A stretch of 64,000 nucleotides of DNA from Methanorbis furvi (GCF_032714615.1 NZ_JAWDKA010000004.1:1-64000), one strand, 5' to 3'; shown: positions 9,001-16,865, counted from the stretch's first letter. Notes: generated from the sequence alone by a model not told the origin. Made by a program: numbers and translations.

Positions 9001-9839
9001 AAATGACTGCACTTCTCTGCAATAAAACACCGATCAGAGATCAGTTCCCGATCCTGCCAGGTCAGTTCTTTTGGTGACTCTCCCCACTCCTCCAATAAAA
9101 GCGTCTGCAGATCCTCTGTAATTTTTTGGGCAAATGCATCCAGTCCGGTTATTCCCTCTTCTTCATCCCATTTCACATGATACGTACAGATCCTTCCACC
9201 TTTATCCATGATGGTTTTTTTGAGTTTCTCTATCTTCTCTCGATCCTCTTTCTCCCCATAATACATTTTTTTCTGTTCTTCCGTCATCCGTCCCTCTGGA
9301 AGCGGTTTGCGAAAATAAAACAGACAGCGATCCAGTTGATCAGGATTTTCCAGTGCCCCGAATCGGATCTCAAGCTCTGTCATACTGATCTCTTCATCTA
9401 TCTCCGATGATGAAGAAAATTGTATCTTTTCTGCAGAGGTGTTGATCAGTTTTCGTTCGAATGTCGATCCATATCGATCCCCAAGAAGTACAATCATATA
9501 CGGACGGCAGCGGTTGATCTCATCAAGACATACCTTCAGAACCTTTTTTGCCCCTTCGTTCGATTCAAGATCTGTCGTGTTGACTCCCCACCGTAGATCC
9601 GTAAACCGCACCGATCCGCCGTACTTTCGGGCGAACTCATTCAGTTCCGGAACCACTCGCCTGTGCAGCACATCTCGTTCCTTCTGCATATCCTTGAACG
9701 TACTTGACACAAAAATCGATTTGCTGAATGGAAACGTGTACTCCTGGCGGATGGAACTCGCCATGGATGAAAGAAAAGAATCGGTATTTGAATTTTCTTT
9801 TGGTGTTTGTATTTTTTTGAATGTATCAAATAACTTCAT
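6042..9839 (-). CDS. STAND NTPase: DUF4062, P-loop NTPase, tetratricopeptide repeats
   Basis: This very large cytoplasmic protein (about 1265 residues) has sensor architecture. A DUF4062 domain opens it (IFVSSTFKDMQKERDVL, about residues 42-58; DLRWGVNTTD; YMIVLLGDRYGS). An NTPase follows, with Walker A GEAGSGKSS near residue 308 and Walker B-like VILIDALDQLL. A helical region comes next, and the last third is about ten TPR units of 47 residues, each beginning RDLSVSLNKIGNIF. STAND proteins typically hold ATP and oligomerise when the repeats meet a ligand. The frame also opens at a TTG (9845), but the ATG at 9839 is preferred. A TATA-like sequence about 35 bases upstream suggests a short leader. 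It heads the leftward island operon. Confidence 0.85.
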   Translation of the reverse strand: MKLFDTFKKIQTPKENSNTDSFLSSMASSIRQEYTFPFSKSIFVSSTFKDMQKERDVLHRRVVPELNEFARKYGGSVRFTDLRWGVNTTDLESNEGAKKVLKVCLDEINRCRPYMIVLLGDRYGSTFERKLINTSAEKIQFSSSSEIDEEISMTELEIRFGALENPDQLDRCLFYFRKPLPEGRMTEEQKKMYYGEKEDREKIEKLKKTIMDKGGRICTYHVKWDEEEGITGLDAFAQKITEDLQTLLLEEWGESPKELTWQDRELISDRCFIAEKCSHFVGRKEAVAHCKKFVEEKNTSLLIIRGEAGSGKSSLMCQLSREFADKEHAVVSIFCGNSTYSTTGWNVLQSLVYRFEQMLGITDHFGTEKHSKELDQSVSGEKNSTPTLKDWRDRLGELMGMYIFQTKKTPVILIDALDQLLQDENARNLEFLPEILPEGSVVLISCLANHRISEHLPLMRSAEEWQLPELSDQDIRDAIHGILFANRKELDKRVIEELLQKSGTGNILYLSMVLQRLIMFDTEDFAEIAALEKEMNPDDAVSNYMIRIIHELPEDLEGMCVALIDEAGERINASLVDTATDLIAASRYGLRETDLAEIFSAHDLVWDTVDFTLLKRYLAIYFMELGDGRVNFTHKSIREGLRNDTERLPEYRQWIFSHLAELKDDDPVRISEMVYHAYAADQQEFLIAYFGDIYVRHESEVLQITASAVRDICLSGGSEWFGGLAEAAGRAYAEGCIQFFLFQVDEQFIDSIEEMPISLFLMNKLRYGLEALPNVEENSEAQRDLSVSLNKVGEVFEKQGKLKKAQQKYQRAMKIFDLLEKQLGTPEAKRDLSVSLNKIGNIFERQGKFEEAQQNYQQMMEIAEQLAIQLGTPEAKRDLSVSLNNIGNIFESQGKLEEAQQNYQQAMEIDEQLAIQLGTPEAKRDLAISLDNVGDIFDRRGKFEEAQKSYKQAMEIREQLAIQLTTPEAKRDLSVSLNKIGNIFESQGKLEEAQQNYQQMMEIAEQLAIQLTTPEAKRDLSVSLNKIGNIFESQGKLEEAQQNYQQAMEIDEQLAIQLGTPEAKRDLSVSLEKVGDIFERQGKFEEAQQNYQQAMEICEQLEKQLRTSEAKRDLSVSLNNIGNIFERQGKLEEAQQNYQQAMEICEQLEKQLRTPQAKRDLSVSLNNIGNIFESQGKLEEAQQKYQQAMEIREQLAIQFTTLEAYDDLAVSHWNLGIVVLRLEIIEEAKQHFIQAATIWELLAQNTDHPVYHERYAMAKNALENF
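6270..7500 (-). repeat. 141-bp tandem repeats encoding the TPR units
   Basis: Inside the STAND gene a 141-bp unit recurs about nine times. Landmarks on the plus strand are CTCGAAAATATTTCCGAT and AGACTGACTGAGAGATCTCT in each unit. Units differ at only a few positions, mostly in a short stretch that alternates between AIQL and EKQL coding. Such similarity implies recent expansion or gene conversion and makes copy-number change between strains likely. Assembly collapse is also possible in short-read data. Confidence 0.9.
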
Positions 9840-9978
9840 GATCAATCATATTTCATTATGATCTTCGGCATACTTATATCTTGCATCTGTTAAATTGAGG
9901 AACAAAACAAATGTCTGCACAACTTATATCATTTACAATACCCAATTAACCAATACCAAAAACGGAGCACATACCAGA
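9840..9978. promoter_or_regulatory. Divergent promoter region of the island
   Basis: The two island transcripts start back to back here. The core ATACTTATATC (about 9870-9880) reads as a TATA box on both strands. On the minus strand, GATATAAGTATG lies about 35 bases before the STAND ATG. On the plus strand, CTTATATC lies about 100 bases before the preferred ATG at 9979. A second plus-strand candidate, AACTTATATCATTTAC, lies near 9921-9936. Shared control of the two sides is plausible. Confidence 0.45.
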
Positions 9979-11910
9979 ATGTTTTTGACCACTGCCCTTA
10001 TCCTCTCCTATGCAATCCTTGCTGCGACTCTCATCTTTCTCATTGTTTTTCGCCTGTTCCGGAAAAAATGGTACCGATCCATTCCGGTTCTCGGCATCTT
10101 CCTTGCCGGAGTTGCAGCCTACTACCCGTTAAGCCAGGAGTACAGCGTCTTCTCAACACTCGTCCATGCAATCGTTGAGTCTTGGCAGATGTTCCTCTTA
10201 GAGATCAACTACGGTGACGTCCTCTCACATCTTGCTGGAAACTCCGAAGAGCTCATCACTGGTTACGAAATTCTTCTCGCCATTCTTCATCTCCTTGCCC
10301 CTGTCTGTACTGCCGTCATCATCTTATCCGTCATCGGCGACTATCTTGCCTACGGAAAAATATGGATATTCCGATTCACCGATCGTCACATCTTCAGCGA
10401 CCTCAACGAAAAAACCCTCTCCCTCATTCGGGACATGAAAACACACAAAGTTCCAGGTAGCTACATCATCTGCGGCCTTAGCCGCAGTGAACGCGAAGAA
10501 AATCTCCTATATGAAGAAGCAAAAAAATGCGGCTGCATCATCATCGACAGATCAGTACAAAACGTACCTCCTGCACACAAAAAGAAAACCTCCTACTATC
10601 TCATCTCCTCAGACGGAAGTATCAACCTTGATCTTGCTCTCTCCCTCATGGAAAAATCTGCATCCCACAAAAATCGTGACAACATCCGCATCTATGTAAC
10701 CTCCAATGAAACCGAAGCTGAATATCTGCTCGATCAAAAAACCCAAACCCTCGGAAACAATGCAGTCTACACCCGCCACATCGACGAGCCGCAGCTCATG
10801 GCCTACGAACTTCTTTATGACAATCCACTCTACCTCGCTGTAACCGATGATTGGAAAAATGTCTCCATGCTCCTTATTGGTGCAGGATATGTCGGCCTCG
10901 AAGTTCTCAAAAGCTCTCTCTGGTGTAGTCGAACAAATGGCCAGTACACCTTCTCCGCAACCGTCGCCGACAAAAACGCTGAACGAACACATAGCCTCTT
11001 TGTCCGTGACTGCCCTGCGCTCGAACCCAACGACTACAATCTCACCTTTTTGAAAGACGATATCGATGCCGAAACCGCAGACCTCATCAACCTCCTTGAA
11101 AAAAACAAAGGCAATTATAACTACATCGTTATCGCAACCAATGACGATGAAATCAACATCCGTGCAGCCCTTGACATACAGGCATGGTACTATAAACAAA
11201 ATTATCCGGCGTACATCTCTGTTGTAATTCGTGACATCCAGAAGTACAAACTCTTGACAGAGGTCCAGAAGAAATCCCAAAACACCTCCGTCAAAATATT
11301 TCCTTTCGGCTGCAGCGAACGCATGTACTCTCATGAAAAAATCATTGAAAACAAACTCGAACAGCGTGCAGTCTGCATCAACGAAACCTATAACCTTGTA
11401 GGGAACAGCAATCCTGACAAACCTGATTATACTAAAGCGCTTGCATCCTGGAAGGAACTTCCACTTCTCAAAAAACGTTCCTCAACAGCACTCGCTGTAT
11501 TCATCAAGTACGTACTCTGGATGAGAGGATATGAAATCAGCACAACAGAAGAAAACGAAACATATCAGATAACCGATCACGAACTCGAAGAGTACTCCCA
11601 ACTTGAACATCAGCGTTGGAATGCCTATACCCTCACTGAAGGCTACTATCCCTTTGAGTACGACAAACTCATCAGTCATAAGAACAACCTCGCCCACATC
11701 AATGGTGACCTTACTAAAAAACTATACGTCAAAGATGAAAACAAACGTCTGCATGGATGTATCACTGACTGGGACACTATCTGTAAAATTGCCAAAGATG
11801 TAAATGGAAATTATGCAGAGTACGACCGAAATTTCATCCGGAGAATCCCACAGATCATCAGTGGTTACAATGGAACATTTGGCTACAAATACTATATCCG
11901 AAAAAAATAA
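9979..11910 (+). CDS. Membrane-anchored dual-Rossmann (TrkA-N-like)/RyR protein
   Basis: The protein has about 643 residues. Three hydrophobic segments open it (ALILSYAILAATLIFLIVF; SIPVLGIFLAGVAAYYPL; a stretch ending PVCTAVIILSVIGDYLAYG). Two Rossmann domains follow, SYIICGLSRSE with IIIDRS, and MLLIGAGYVGLEVLKSS with VIATNDDEINIRAA, in the tandem order seen in RCK-type regulators. A RyR domain closes it (LEHQRWNAYTLTEGYYP, LHGCITDWDTI). No potassium-channel filter motif is visible. The frame extends to a TTG at 9895, but the ATG at 9979 has GGAG 11 bases upstream and begins the first helix. It is the intact relative of the broken gene at 2526-4479. A membrane effector or transporter gated by a nucleotide is an inference. 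Confidence 0.8.
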   Translation: MFLTTALILSYAILAATLIFLIVFRLFRKKWYRSIPVLGIFLAGVAAYYPLSQEYSVFSTLVHAIVESWQMFLLEINYGDVLSHLAGNSEELITGYEILLAILHLLAPVCTAVIILSVIGDYLAYGKIWIFRFTDRHIFSDLNEKTLSLIRDMKTHKVPGSYIICGLSRSEREENLLYEEAKKCGCIIIDRSVQNVPPAHKKKTSYYLISSDGSINLDLALSLMEKSASHKNRDNIRIYVTSNETEAEYLLDQKTQTLGNNAVYTRHIDEPQLMAYELLYDNPLYLAVTDDWKNVSMLLIGAGYVGLEVLKSSLWCSRTNGQYTFSATVADKNAERTHSLFVRDCPALEPNDYNLTFLKDDIDAETADLINLLEKNKGNYNYIVIATNDDEINIRAALDIQAWYYKQNYPAYISVVIRDIQKYKLLTEVQKKSQNTSVKIFPFGCSERMYSHEKIIENKLEQRAVCINETYNLVGNSNPDKPDYTKALASWKELPLLKKRSSTALAVFIKYVLWMRGYEISTTEENETYQITDHELEEYSQLEHQRWNAYTLTEGYYPFEYDKLISHKNNLAHINGDLTKKLYVKDENKRLHGCITDWDTICKIAKDVNGNYAEYDRNFIRRIPQIISGYNGTFGYKYYIRKK

Positions 11911-12014
11911 TCTCCTTATTTTTCAAAAAAATCGCCTCACCATCCGTTCACACTGCACGAGATCAAGACCACTTCACCTCCTCAAAATGATCTTCTCCCA
12001 AAAATAATTTTTTT

Positions 12015-13229
12015 TTAATAACAGGGCTTGCCGGTCAGATACCGGTACAGCACCATGTATTTTATCGCCGAACGCGGATAATCGGACTGCACTTCAAAAT
12101 AGGTTCCGTTTTTGCAGGAAAATAAGATCTTCATCTGTAAGGAAAATGCGAATCCTGCAATCTCCTCAAACAAAAATATCCGTACCTCATCACCCTCGCC
12201 GAACTCAAACCTGTCCGTGAACAGAGCAAACCGGCCGGTCGCAAGATGCTCTGTTTCTCCATCCTTGATCTTGTACAGACGTTGATCAGCATCCGAGACG
12301 ATTGGCTCAACGGACGTTGTCTCTAAGAATGCCGGAATCTGATCCTGCAGATACCTTCTCTGCCACTTGTCCCAGTCAGCGATGTTATCAAACGGCATAG
12401 CATACTCGCAGGCGTTTTCAAACAGACCGTACTCATTGTACCGGACCGCAAACCCGCAGTCGCAGGAAAAAAGATCATCTTTGCTGTGGAGTTTCGCGAT
12501 CCCGCAACAGTGCGGGCAGACATACAGCACCGTCTCCAGATCCTCGGCAAGCCGCTCGCCATGGTAAACTGCCGGACGGATCTTTTGATCATCGAACGCG
12601 TTGACATAGAGATCACGACGAATCGCCGCATTCACCTCATCAACACTCATCTCTGCAAGCTGGTCTCTAGTGTACTCGGCAACCATCTCGCCGTGCATCG
12701 GACCTTTTCGCTTGACCGCAGCCCATCTCGGACTGCGGAGATAACCGCCGTGAATCCGGTAGGTCACAAGTCCTGCCCCGCTCTCCTTCACCAGTTTTCC
12801 TGTCGCAGGCGAGATGAATGCGGTCTCGCCATTGATGGAACGAACACCTTCAGGAGACATCCAGACATTTGCTCCTTCGGCAAGTGTGGTCTTGATCTTT
12901 TCGACGACCTCGGTTGCCGGAACACCTTTTCGTCTGATGATCGGCTTCACTGTGCCGTTTGCCAGAATTCTGAGCCAGCGTTTGCGAAACAGATGTTCGC
13001 CGGCAACAAAGTACATGTGTTTCGGACATGCAGCACCGATCAGCAGATGATCCCAGAGTGTTGTGTGATTGCAGAAGATCAGTGCAGTGCTGCTTTTTTG
13101 CACACACTTTTCGTATCGATAAGAGAGACCGAGCCGGACGACCGGAATTATGCAGAGTCTGGCTGTTTTATAGACGATTACATGCCAGAGATGATATTTC
13201 AAAACGTTGCTCACAGAAATTTCGCCCAA
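12015..13229 (-). CDS. 1-acylglycerol-3-phosphate acyltransferase-like protein with zinc ribbon
   Basis: A PlsC-type acyltransferase domain fills the first half: the catalytic H(x)4D motif appears as NHTTLWDHL and the phosphate-binding motif as SPEGVRS. A zinc-ribbon-like insert with four cysteines (YVCPHCCGIAKL then FSCDCGFAVRYNEYG) and a C-terminal domain follow, which classical PlsC enzymes lack. Archaeal membrane lipids are ether-linked, so the natural substrate is unclear. No ATG precedes the motif: the frame begins with TTG at 13229, and a GTG at 13214 is an alternative. The gene ends just after a poly-T tract and lies 72 bases downstream of the deaminase gene on the same strand. Confidence 0.78.
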   Translation of the reverse strand: MGEISVSNVLKYHLWHVIVYKTARLCIIPVVRLGLSYRYEKCVQKSSTALIFCNHTTLWDHLLIGAACPKHMYFVAGEHLFRKRWLRILANGTVKPIIRRKGVPATEVVEKIKTTLAEGANVWMSPEGVRSINGETAFISPATGKLVKESGAGLVTYRIHGGYLRSPRWAAVKRKGPMHGEMVAEYTRDQLAEMSVDEVNAAIRRDLYVNAFDDQKIRPAVYHGERLAEDLETVLYVCPHCCGIAKLHSKDDLFSCDCGFAVRYNEYGLFENACEYAMPFDNIADWDKWQRRYLQDQIPAFLETTSVEPIVSDADQRLYKIKDGETEHLATGRFALFTDRFEFGEGDEVRIFLFEEIAGFAFSLQMKILFSCKNGTYFEVQSDYPRSAIKYMVLYRYLTGKPCY

Positions 13230-13301
13230 TGGAAAATCTACAATCTGTTTGCCGTATTGGATAATTATATTACCGCTTCGGCAGGACTCAAAAAAAAAGA
13301 A

Positions 13302-14606
13302 TCAGGCGGTTGCCCGTCTGACCAGATCAAAGGCAACTCTCTCGGACTTTGCAAGAATTTCCTCAGCACCCGGAATGAATCCTTCATGCATCAAAACAGC
13401 TCCGTCGCAGATCGTTGTGTCAACCGCAAGCCCGGAGGTTGCATAGACCGCATTCGACGTCGTATTGAACGCAGGAGTTGTAGTAACTGTTTTTCCAACA
13501 AGAATGATGTCTGCGAGGAATCCCGGCGCAATCACTCCGGCATTGATGCCAAGAGCCTTTGCCCCGTTACGGGAAGCAATAGTGAGCGCTTCGCTTGCCG
13601 GCATGATGGTCGGGTCGTTCCAGAAGAACTTCTGAAGAATTGCTGCGGTTTTCATCTCGCCGAACATGTCGAGGTCATTGTTGGAAGAAGCGCCGTCAGT
13701 TCCAAGAGTCACGTTGACGCCTGCTGCTTTCAGCTCCGGGTACGGCAGGGCACGACCGACCGAGAGTTTCATGTTGCTGACCGGATTGTGAACTACAGTT
13801 ACACCGCGGTCTGCGAAGAGACGGATGTCATCCGCATCAAGCCAGCAGCAGTGAGCGGCGATGCAGCGATTCGAGAGAACACCGCAGTGGTCAAGCCACT
13901 GGGCAACACGCATGCCGTGAGCTTTGATGCAGTCAGGATTTTCATCGGTCTCGTCGACATGGATGTGGAGCGGGATGTTCTCCCGCTCGGAAAACTCGGC
14001 ACACCAGCGGAGGCCTTCTTCAGAAACGGTGTAGACTGCGTGCGGGGAGACGCCCGGGATGATGCGGGGGTTTGCACGAGCTTTGAGGGTGGCGACGGTT
14101 TTTTCCATGACCGAGCACTCCTTCTCGAACTTTTCATGGTCTCCTCCGTCGATCATGCAGTAGGATAAACATGCCCGGATGCCGGCTTCATCGACAGCTT
14201 CTGCGACATTGTTCATCATGAAGTACATGTCGTTGAAGGTGGTGGTGCCTGTTCTGATCATCTCCAGGCAGGCGAGTTTTGCTCCCCAGTAGATGTCTGA
14301 CTCTGTCAAATGGGCTTCGGTTGGCCAGATTTTGGTGGACAGCCACTCAAAGAGCGGCATGTCGTCTGAGTAGCCGCGAAGGAGACTCATGGGGGAGTGG
14401 GCATGCATGTTGACCATGCCGGGAAGGGCGGTTGCGCCGTTTCCGTCGATGATGAACTCTGCGTCATGGTCTTTGATTTTTTCTCCGACGCTTGCGATGT
14501 TTCCGGTTCCGTCAAGATAGATCTCGGCCGGTTTGCCGTCAAGGCGGATGTTTCTGATGAGGGTCTGGGTTTTGGTTCCAAAGATGTCGGGGTCTGTTTG
14601 TGTCAT
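13302..14606 (-). CDS. dadD: 5'-deoxyadenosine / S-adenosylhomocysteine / methylthioadenosine deaminase
   Basis: This amidohydrolase deaminates adenosine-type by-products of S-adenosylmethionine and radical SAM chemistry to inosine forms. Motifs are MVNMHAHSPMSLLRGYSDD (metal-binding HxH), GTTTFNDMYF, IHVDETDEN, AAHCCWLD and LGTDGASSNNDLDM, all typical of the MtaD/DadD family. The length of 434 residues is standard. Its start overlaps the stop of the phosphorylase gene by ATGA at 14603-14606, so the two form an operon in which phosphorylase is first. In methanogens that lack adenosylhomocysteine hydrolase, this enzyme feeds inosine derivatives to the phosphorylase. The symbol is chosen by family; substrate preference is not readable from sequence. 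Confidence 0.85.
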   Translation of the reverse strand: MTQTDPDIFGTKTQTLIRNIRLDGKPAEIYLDGTGNIASVGEKIKDHDAEFIIDGNGATALPGMVNMHAHSPMSLLRGYSDDMPLFEWLSTKIWPTEAHLTESDIYWGAKLACLEMIRTGTTTFNDMYFMMNNVAEAVDEAGIRACLSYCMIDGGDHEKFEKECSVMEKTVATLKARANPRIIPGVSPHAVYTVSEEGLRWCAEFSERENIPLHIHVDETDENPDCIKAHGMRVAQWLDHCGVLSNRCIAAHCCWLDADDIRLFADRGVTVVHNPVSNMKLSVGRALPYPELKAAGVNVTLGTDGASSNNDLDMFGEMKTAAILQKFFWNDPTIMPASEALTIASRNGAKALGINAGVIAPGFLADIILVGKTVTTTPAFNTTSNAVYATSGLAVDTTICDGAVLMHEGFIPGAEEILAKSERVAFDLVRRATA

Positions 14607-15274
14607 GAGAGTTTCTCCACAATGCTGGTGATGATTTTGCTGATCCGATCGCCGTTCTGTTTTGCGACGGCGACGATTTCGTCATAGTCAGGGGCATCAG
14701 CGCCGCCAATGCCGTTTGCGTAGTTGTCAACTGTGCAGAGGGCAGCTACCGGAATGCCGAGTTCGTTGGCAAGCGTGAGTTCGCTGGCAAGCGTCATGCC
14801 GACGATGTCGGTGTGCGAGGCATAACAGGCAATTTCTGCCCGGGTTTCAAATCTTGGGCCGTGCGCCTGGAAGTAGGTTCCAGAGACTGCGTCCGGAACG
14901 ATTTTGTCGAGCGCCTGCCGGAGCGTGTCGTCCACGGACGGGGGGACGTGATGAATGCTGTTGTCATGCATGGTGGGAATGTCCCAGGGGCAGAAGTAGT
15001 CGTCCGGGATGACGATTGATCCCGGGCGAATGGTTTCTTTCATGCTGCCGGTGGAACCGATCAGGATAAGCCGGTCAACACCGAGTATTTTGCAGGCTGC
15101 AAGATGCGCTTTGTGGTTGAGGTTGTGCGGCGGGGTGGTGTTCTGATGCCTTGGAACGAAGACGAAGGAGCCTGCGAGTACTTCGGTTTTTCCAAACGGT
15201 GTTGCGACTGTTTTCTTTTCGAGAGGCGGGAGTTTTGCTGCAAGGAGTGCGGTTCCTCCGATGATTCCTAACAT
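14603..15274 (-). CDS. Methylthioadenosine/methylthioinosine phosphorylase-type purine nucleoside phosphorylase
   Basis: The enzyme splits methylthio- or deoxy-nucleosides with phosphate. It opens with MLGIIGGTALL, the phosphate-binding strand of the MTAP family, and carries RHQNTTPPHNLNHKAHL, IGSTGSMKETIRPGSIVIPDDY, the residues around GTYFQAHGPRFETRAEI, and VGMTLASELTLANELGIP. The length of 223 residues is at the short end for the family. The downstream partner overlaps by four bases and is a nucleoside deaminase, so inosine-type substrates made by that enzyme are likely, as shown for methanogen MTIP. The gene starts about 115 bases from tRNA-Ala on the other strand. Confidence 0.85.
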   Translation of the reverse strand: MLGIIGGTALLAAKLPPLEKKTVATPFGKTEVLAGSFVFVPRHQNTTPPHNLNHKAHLAACKILGVDRLILIGSTGSMKETIRPGSIVIPDDYFCPWDIPTMHDNSIHHVPPSVDDTLRQALDKIVPDAVSGTYFQAHGPRFETRAEIACYASHTDIVGMTLASELTLANELGIPVAALCTVDNYANGIGGADAPDYDEIVAVAKQNGDRISKIITSIVEKLS

Positions 15275-15388
15275 TTCTGTGTACTCTTTTTTTCGGCTGA
15301 TACGATAAAGTGATGGCTCTTGCTTTTGCGGAGAAAAGCAATATCTATTTATTTGTGCTGAACGAATGTATTAAAGCACAACTTGGTT

Positions 15389-15460
15389 GGGCCGGTAGAT
15401 CAGTGGTAGATCGCGTCATTGGCATTGACGAGGCCGCGGATTCAATTTCCGCCCGGTCCA
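15389..15460 (+). tRNA. tRNA-Ala (anticodon GGC)
   Basis: The 72-base cloverleaf has acceptor GGGCCGG pairing with CCGGTCC, a D-stem GATC/GATC, anticodon stem CGTCA/TGACG around the loop TTGGCAT, and T-stem GCGGA/TCCGC around TTCAATT. The anticodon GGC reads alanine codon GCC. No intron is present and CCA is not encoded. A TATA-like CTATTTATTTG lies about 40 bases upstream and T-rich DNA follows the 3' end. Confidence 0.93.
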
Positions 15461-15515
15461 TTTTTTCTTTTGATTTTTTGTCAATCCGGATAAAATACAA
15501 GGGATGTCTACTTAT

Positions 15516-16781
15516 TCAATCTTTCAGACATCCAATCGGAACTACATATACACCATCATCACGACGGTAGGCGAACTCGCCACCTGTAAGTACAAGCAAA
15601 AATGATGGCTCATACATTTTCTCTGCATTGATTTTACTTTGCAGCTTTTGGAGATTTTTTGCAGCTTCATCGATCGAACGTGATCCGAGTTTTACCTCGA
15701 CCGCACCCCATCTACCATCCCGCAGCTGGATGATGGCATCCGCTTCCAGATCATTTCTGTCATGATAATGAAACACTTCTCCATCAATTGCTGATGCATA
15801 AATGCGGAGATCCCGTATGCACAATGATTCAAACAAAATTCCAAAGGTATTGAAATCTTCCAGAAGCCGTTTTGGGGTTGCACGCAGAACCGCTGCTGCA
15901 ATGGAAGGATCCACAAAATGCCGTTTCGACGATGTACGGATGGCTGTTCTCGATCGAAGTGCAGGACTCCACGCAGGTTGTTCTTCAATCACAAAAATAC
16001 GTTTGAGAGCATTGATATATCCTGATATGGTTTTTTCGGAGATGCTTTCTTCATCTGTGGCCATATCACTTTTTATGGTTGCTATTGTCGCCATTGTTCC
16101 TGCATTTCGGGCGAGTGAACGCAGCAATGCACGTACACGCATCGGATTTTTTTCCACACCGTCAACCTTTGAAATGTCATAGTTGATTACTGCTTCCGTG
16201 TAATCAACAGCTCGTTTCAATGCGGTTTTTTCCGAACCTGTTACCGAGGCAGGCCAACCTCCGCGGGCAATGGCGAAGGCAAGTTGTCTGATATCAAGGG
16301 AGGAGATGCCGGAAATGTTTGTATTTCCAGCAAAGAGGGAGGAGAGGGAGACAGATCCATCTGATTCACCAGATTCAAACAGGCTCATCGGACGCATGAA
16401 GATCCGAGATATTCTGCCAGTTCCGGTGTGCTGAACCAGATTGTCCTGTGGGGATGCAGAGCCTGTCAAAATAAACTGGCCTGTTTTTTGCCGTTGATCA
16501 ACTGAAAAACGAACTGCATCCCAGAGAACCGGTGCCATCTGCCATTCATCAATGAGACGCGGGGTTTCGCCCGCAAGAAGGAGTGATGGTTTGGTGTCAG
16601 CTATCTGAAGATATGAGGATGTTTTGTCAGGGTCCTGCAGGTAGAGTACGCTTGCTGCTGCATGGTTTGCGGTCCATGTTTTTCCGCACCATTTCGGCCC
16701 TTCGATAAGCACGGCTCCAGAGGTGGATAGAGCCTCTTTAAGAGTGGCATCAGCGATTCGAGGAATATATTTTGGCGTCAT
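15516..16781 (-). CDS. AAA-type ATPase with DUF4143 domain
   Basis: The protein has 421 residues. A Walker A-like GPKWCGKTWTA near residue 29 and a Walker B-like RLIDEWQMAP occur in an N-terminal P-loop domain that also carries the sensor motif FILTGSASP. A helical middle and a C-terminal DUF4143 domain follow, ending in a PD-(D/E)xK-like core with EADAIIQLRDGRWGAVEVKLG. This D-x-E-x-K pattern resembles a nuclease fold, but activity is unproven in the family. Such genes are common, highly mobile orphans in archaea and bacteria. Three direct repeats directly upstream (16802-16865) may control it. Confidence 0.85.
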   Translation of the reverse strand: MTPKYIPRIADATLKEALSTSGAVLIEGPKWCGKTWTANHAAASVLYLQDPDKTSSYLQIADTKPSLLLAGETPRLIDEWQMAPVLWDAVRFSVDQRQKTGQFILTGSASPQDNLVQHTGTGRISRIFMRPMSLFESGESDGSVSLSSLFAGNTNISGISSLDIRQLAFAIARGGWPASVTGSEKTALKRAVDYTEAVINYDISKVDGVEKNPMRVRALLRSLARNAGTMATIATIKSDMATDEESISEKTISGYINALKRIFVIEEQPAWSPALRSRTAIRTSSKRHFVDPSIAAAVLRATPKRLLEDFNTFGILFESLCIRDLRIYASAIDGEVFHYHDRNDLEADAIIQLRDGRWGAVEVKLGSRSIDEAAKNLQKLQSKINAEKMYEPSFLLVLTGGEFAYRRDDGVYVVPIGCLKD

Positions 16782-16801
16782 GAGTTTTTTTGATAGTAAT
16801 T

Positions 16802-16865
16802 ATTTCCGACTTTTGCAGTATTTCACTTCCGACTTTTGCAGTGTTTCACTTCCGACTTTTGCAAT
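16802..16865. repeat. Three direct repeats upstream of the DUF4143 gene
   Basis: The sequence TTCCGACTTTTGCA appears three times at 23- to 24-base spacing, beginning about 20 bases before the DUF4143 start codon. The first two copies share the longer form CTTTTGCAGTNTTTCACTTC. The third copy diverges after GCA. Even spacing close to two helical turns suggests protein binding, perhaps autoregulation. Repeat slippage is an alternative. Confidence 0.7.

Noticed and set aside
9979-11910. TrkA potassium-uptake subunit
   Set aside because: The two Rossmann domains resemble TrkA-N, but the membrane segments, the RyR domain and the lack of a TrkH partner do not fit a Trk system.
12486-14168. 560-codon rightward open frame over the acyltransferase and deaminase genes
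   Set aside because: It crosses two conserved genes in antisense and has no recognisable motif; the minus-strand products carry catalytic motifs.
13302-14606. Atrazine or melamine chlorohydrolase
   Set aside because: The same superfamily, but the linkage to a nucleoside phosphorylase and the DadD/MtaD motifs indicate nucleoside deamination.
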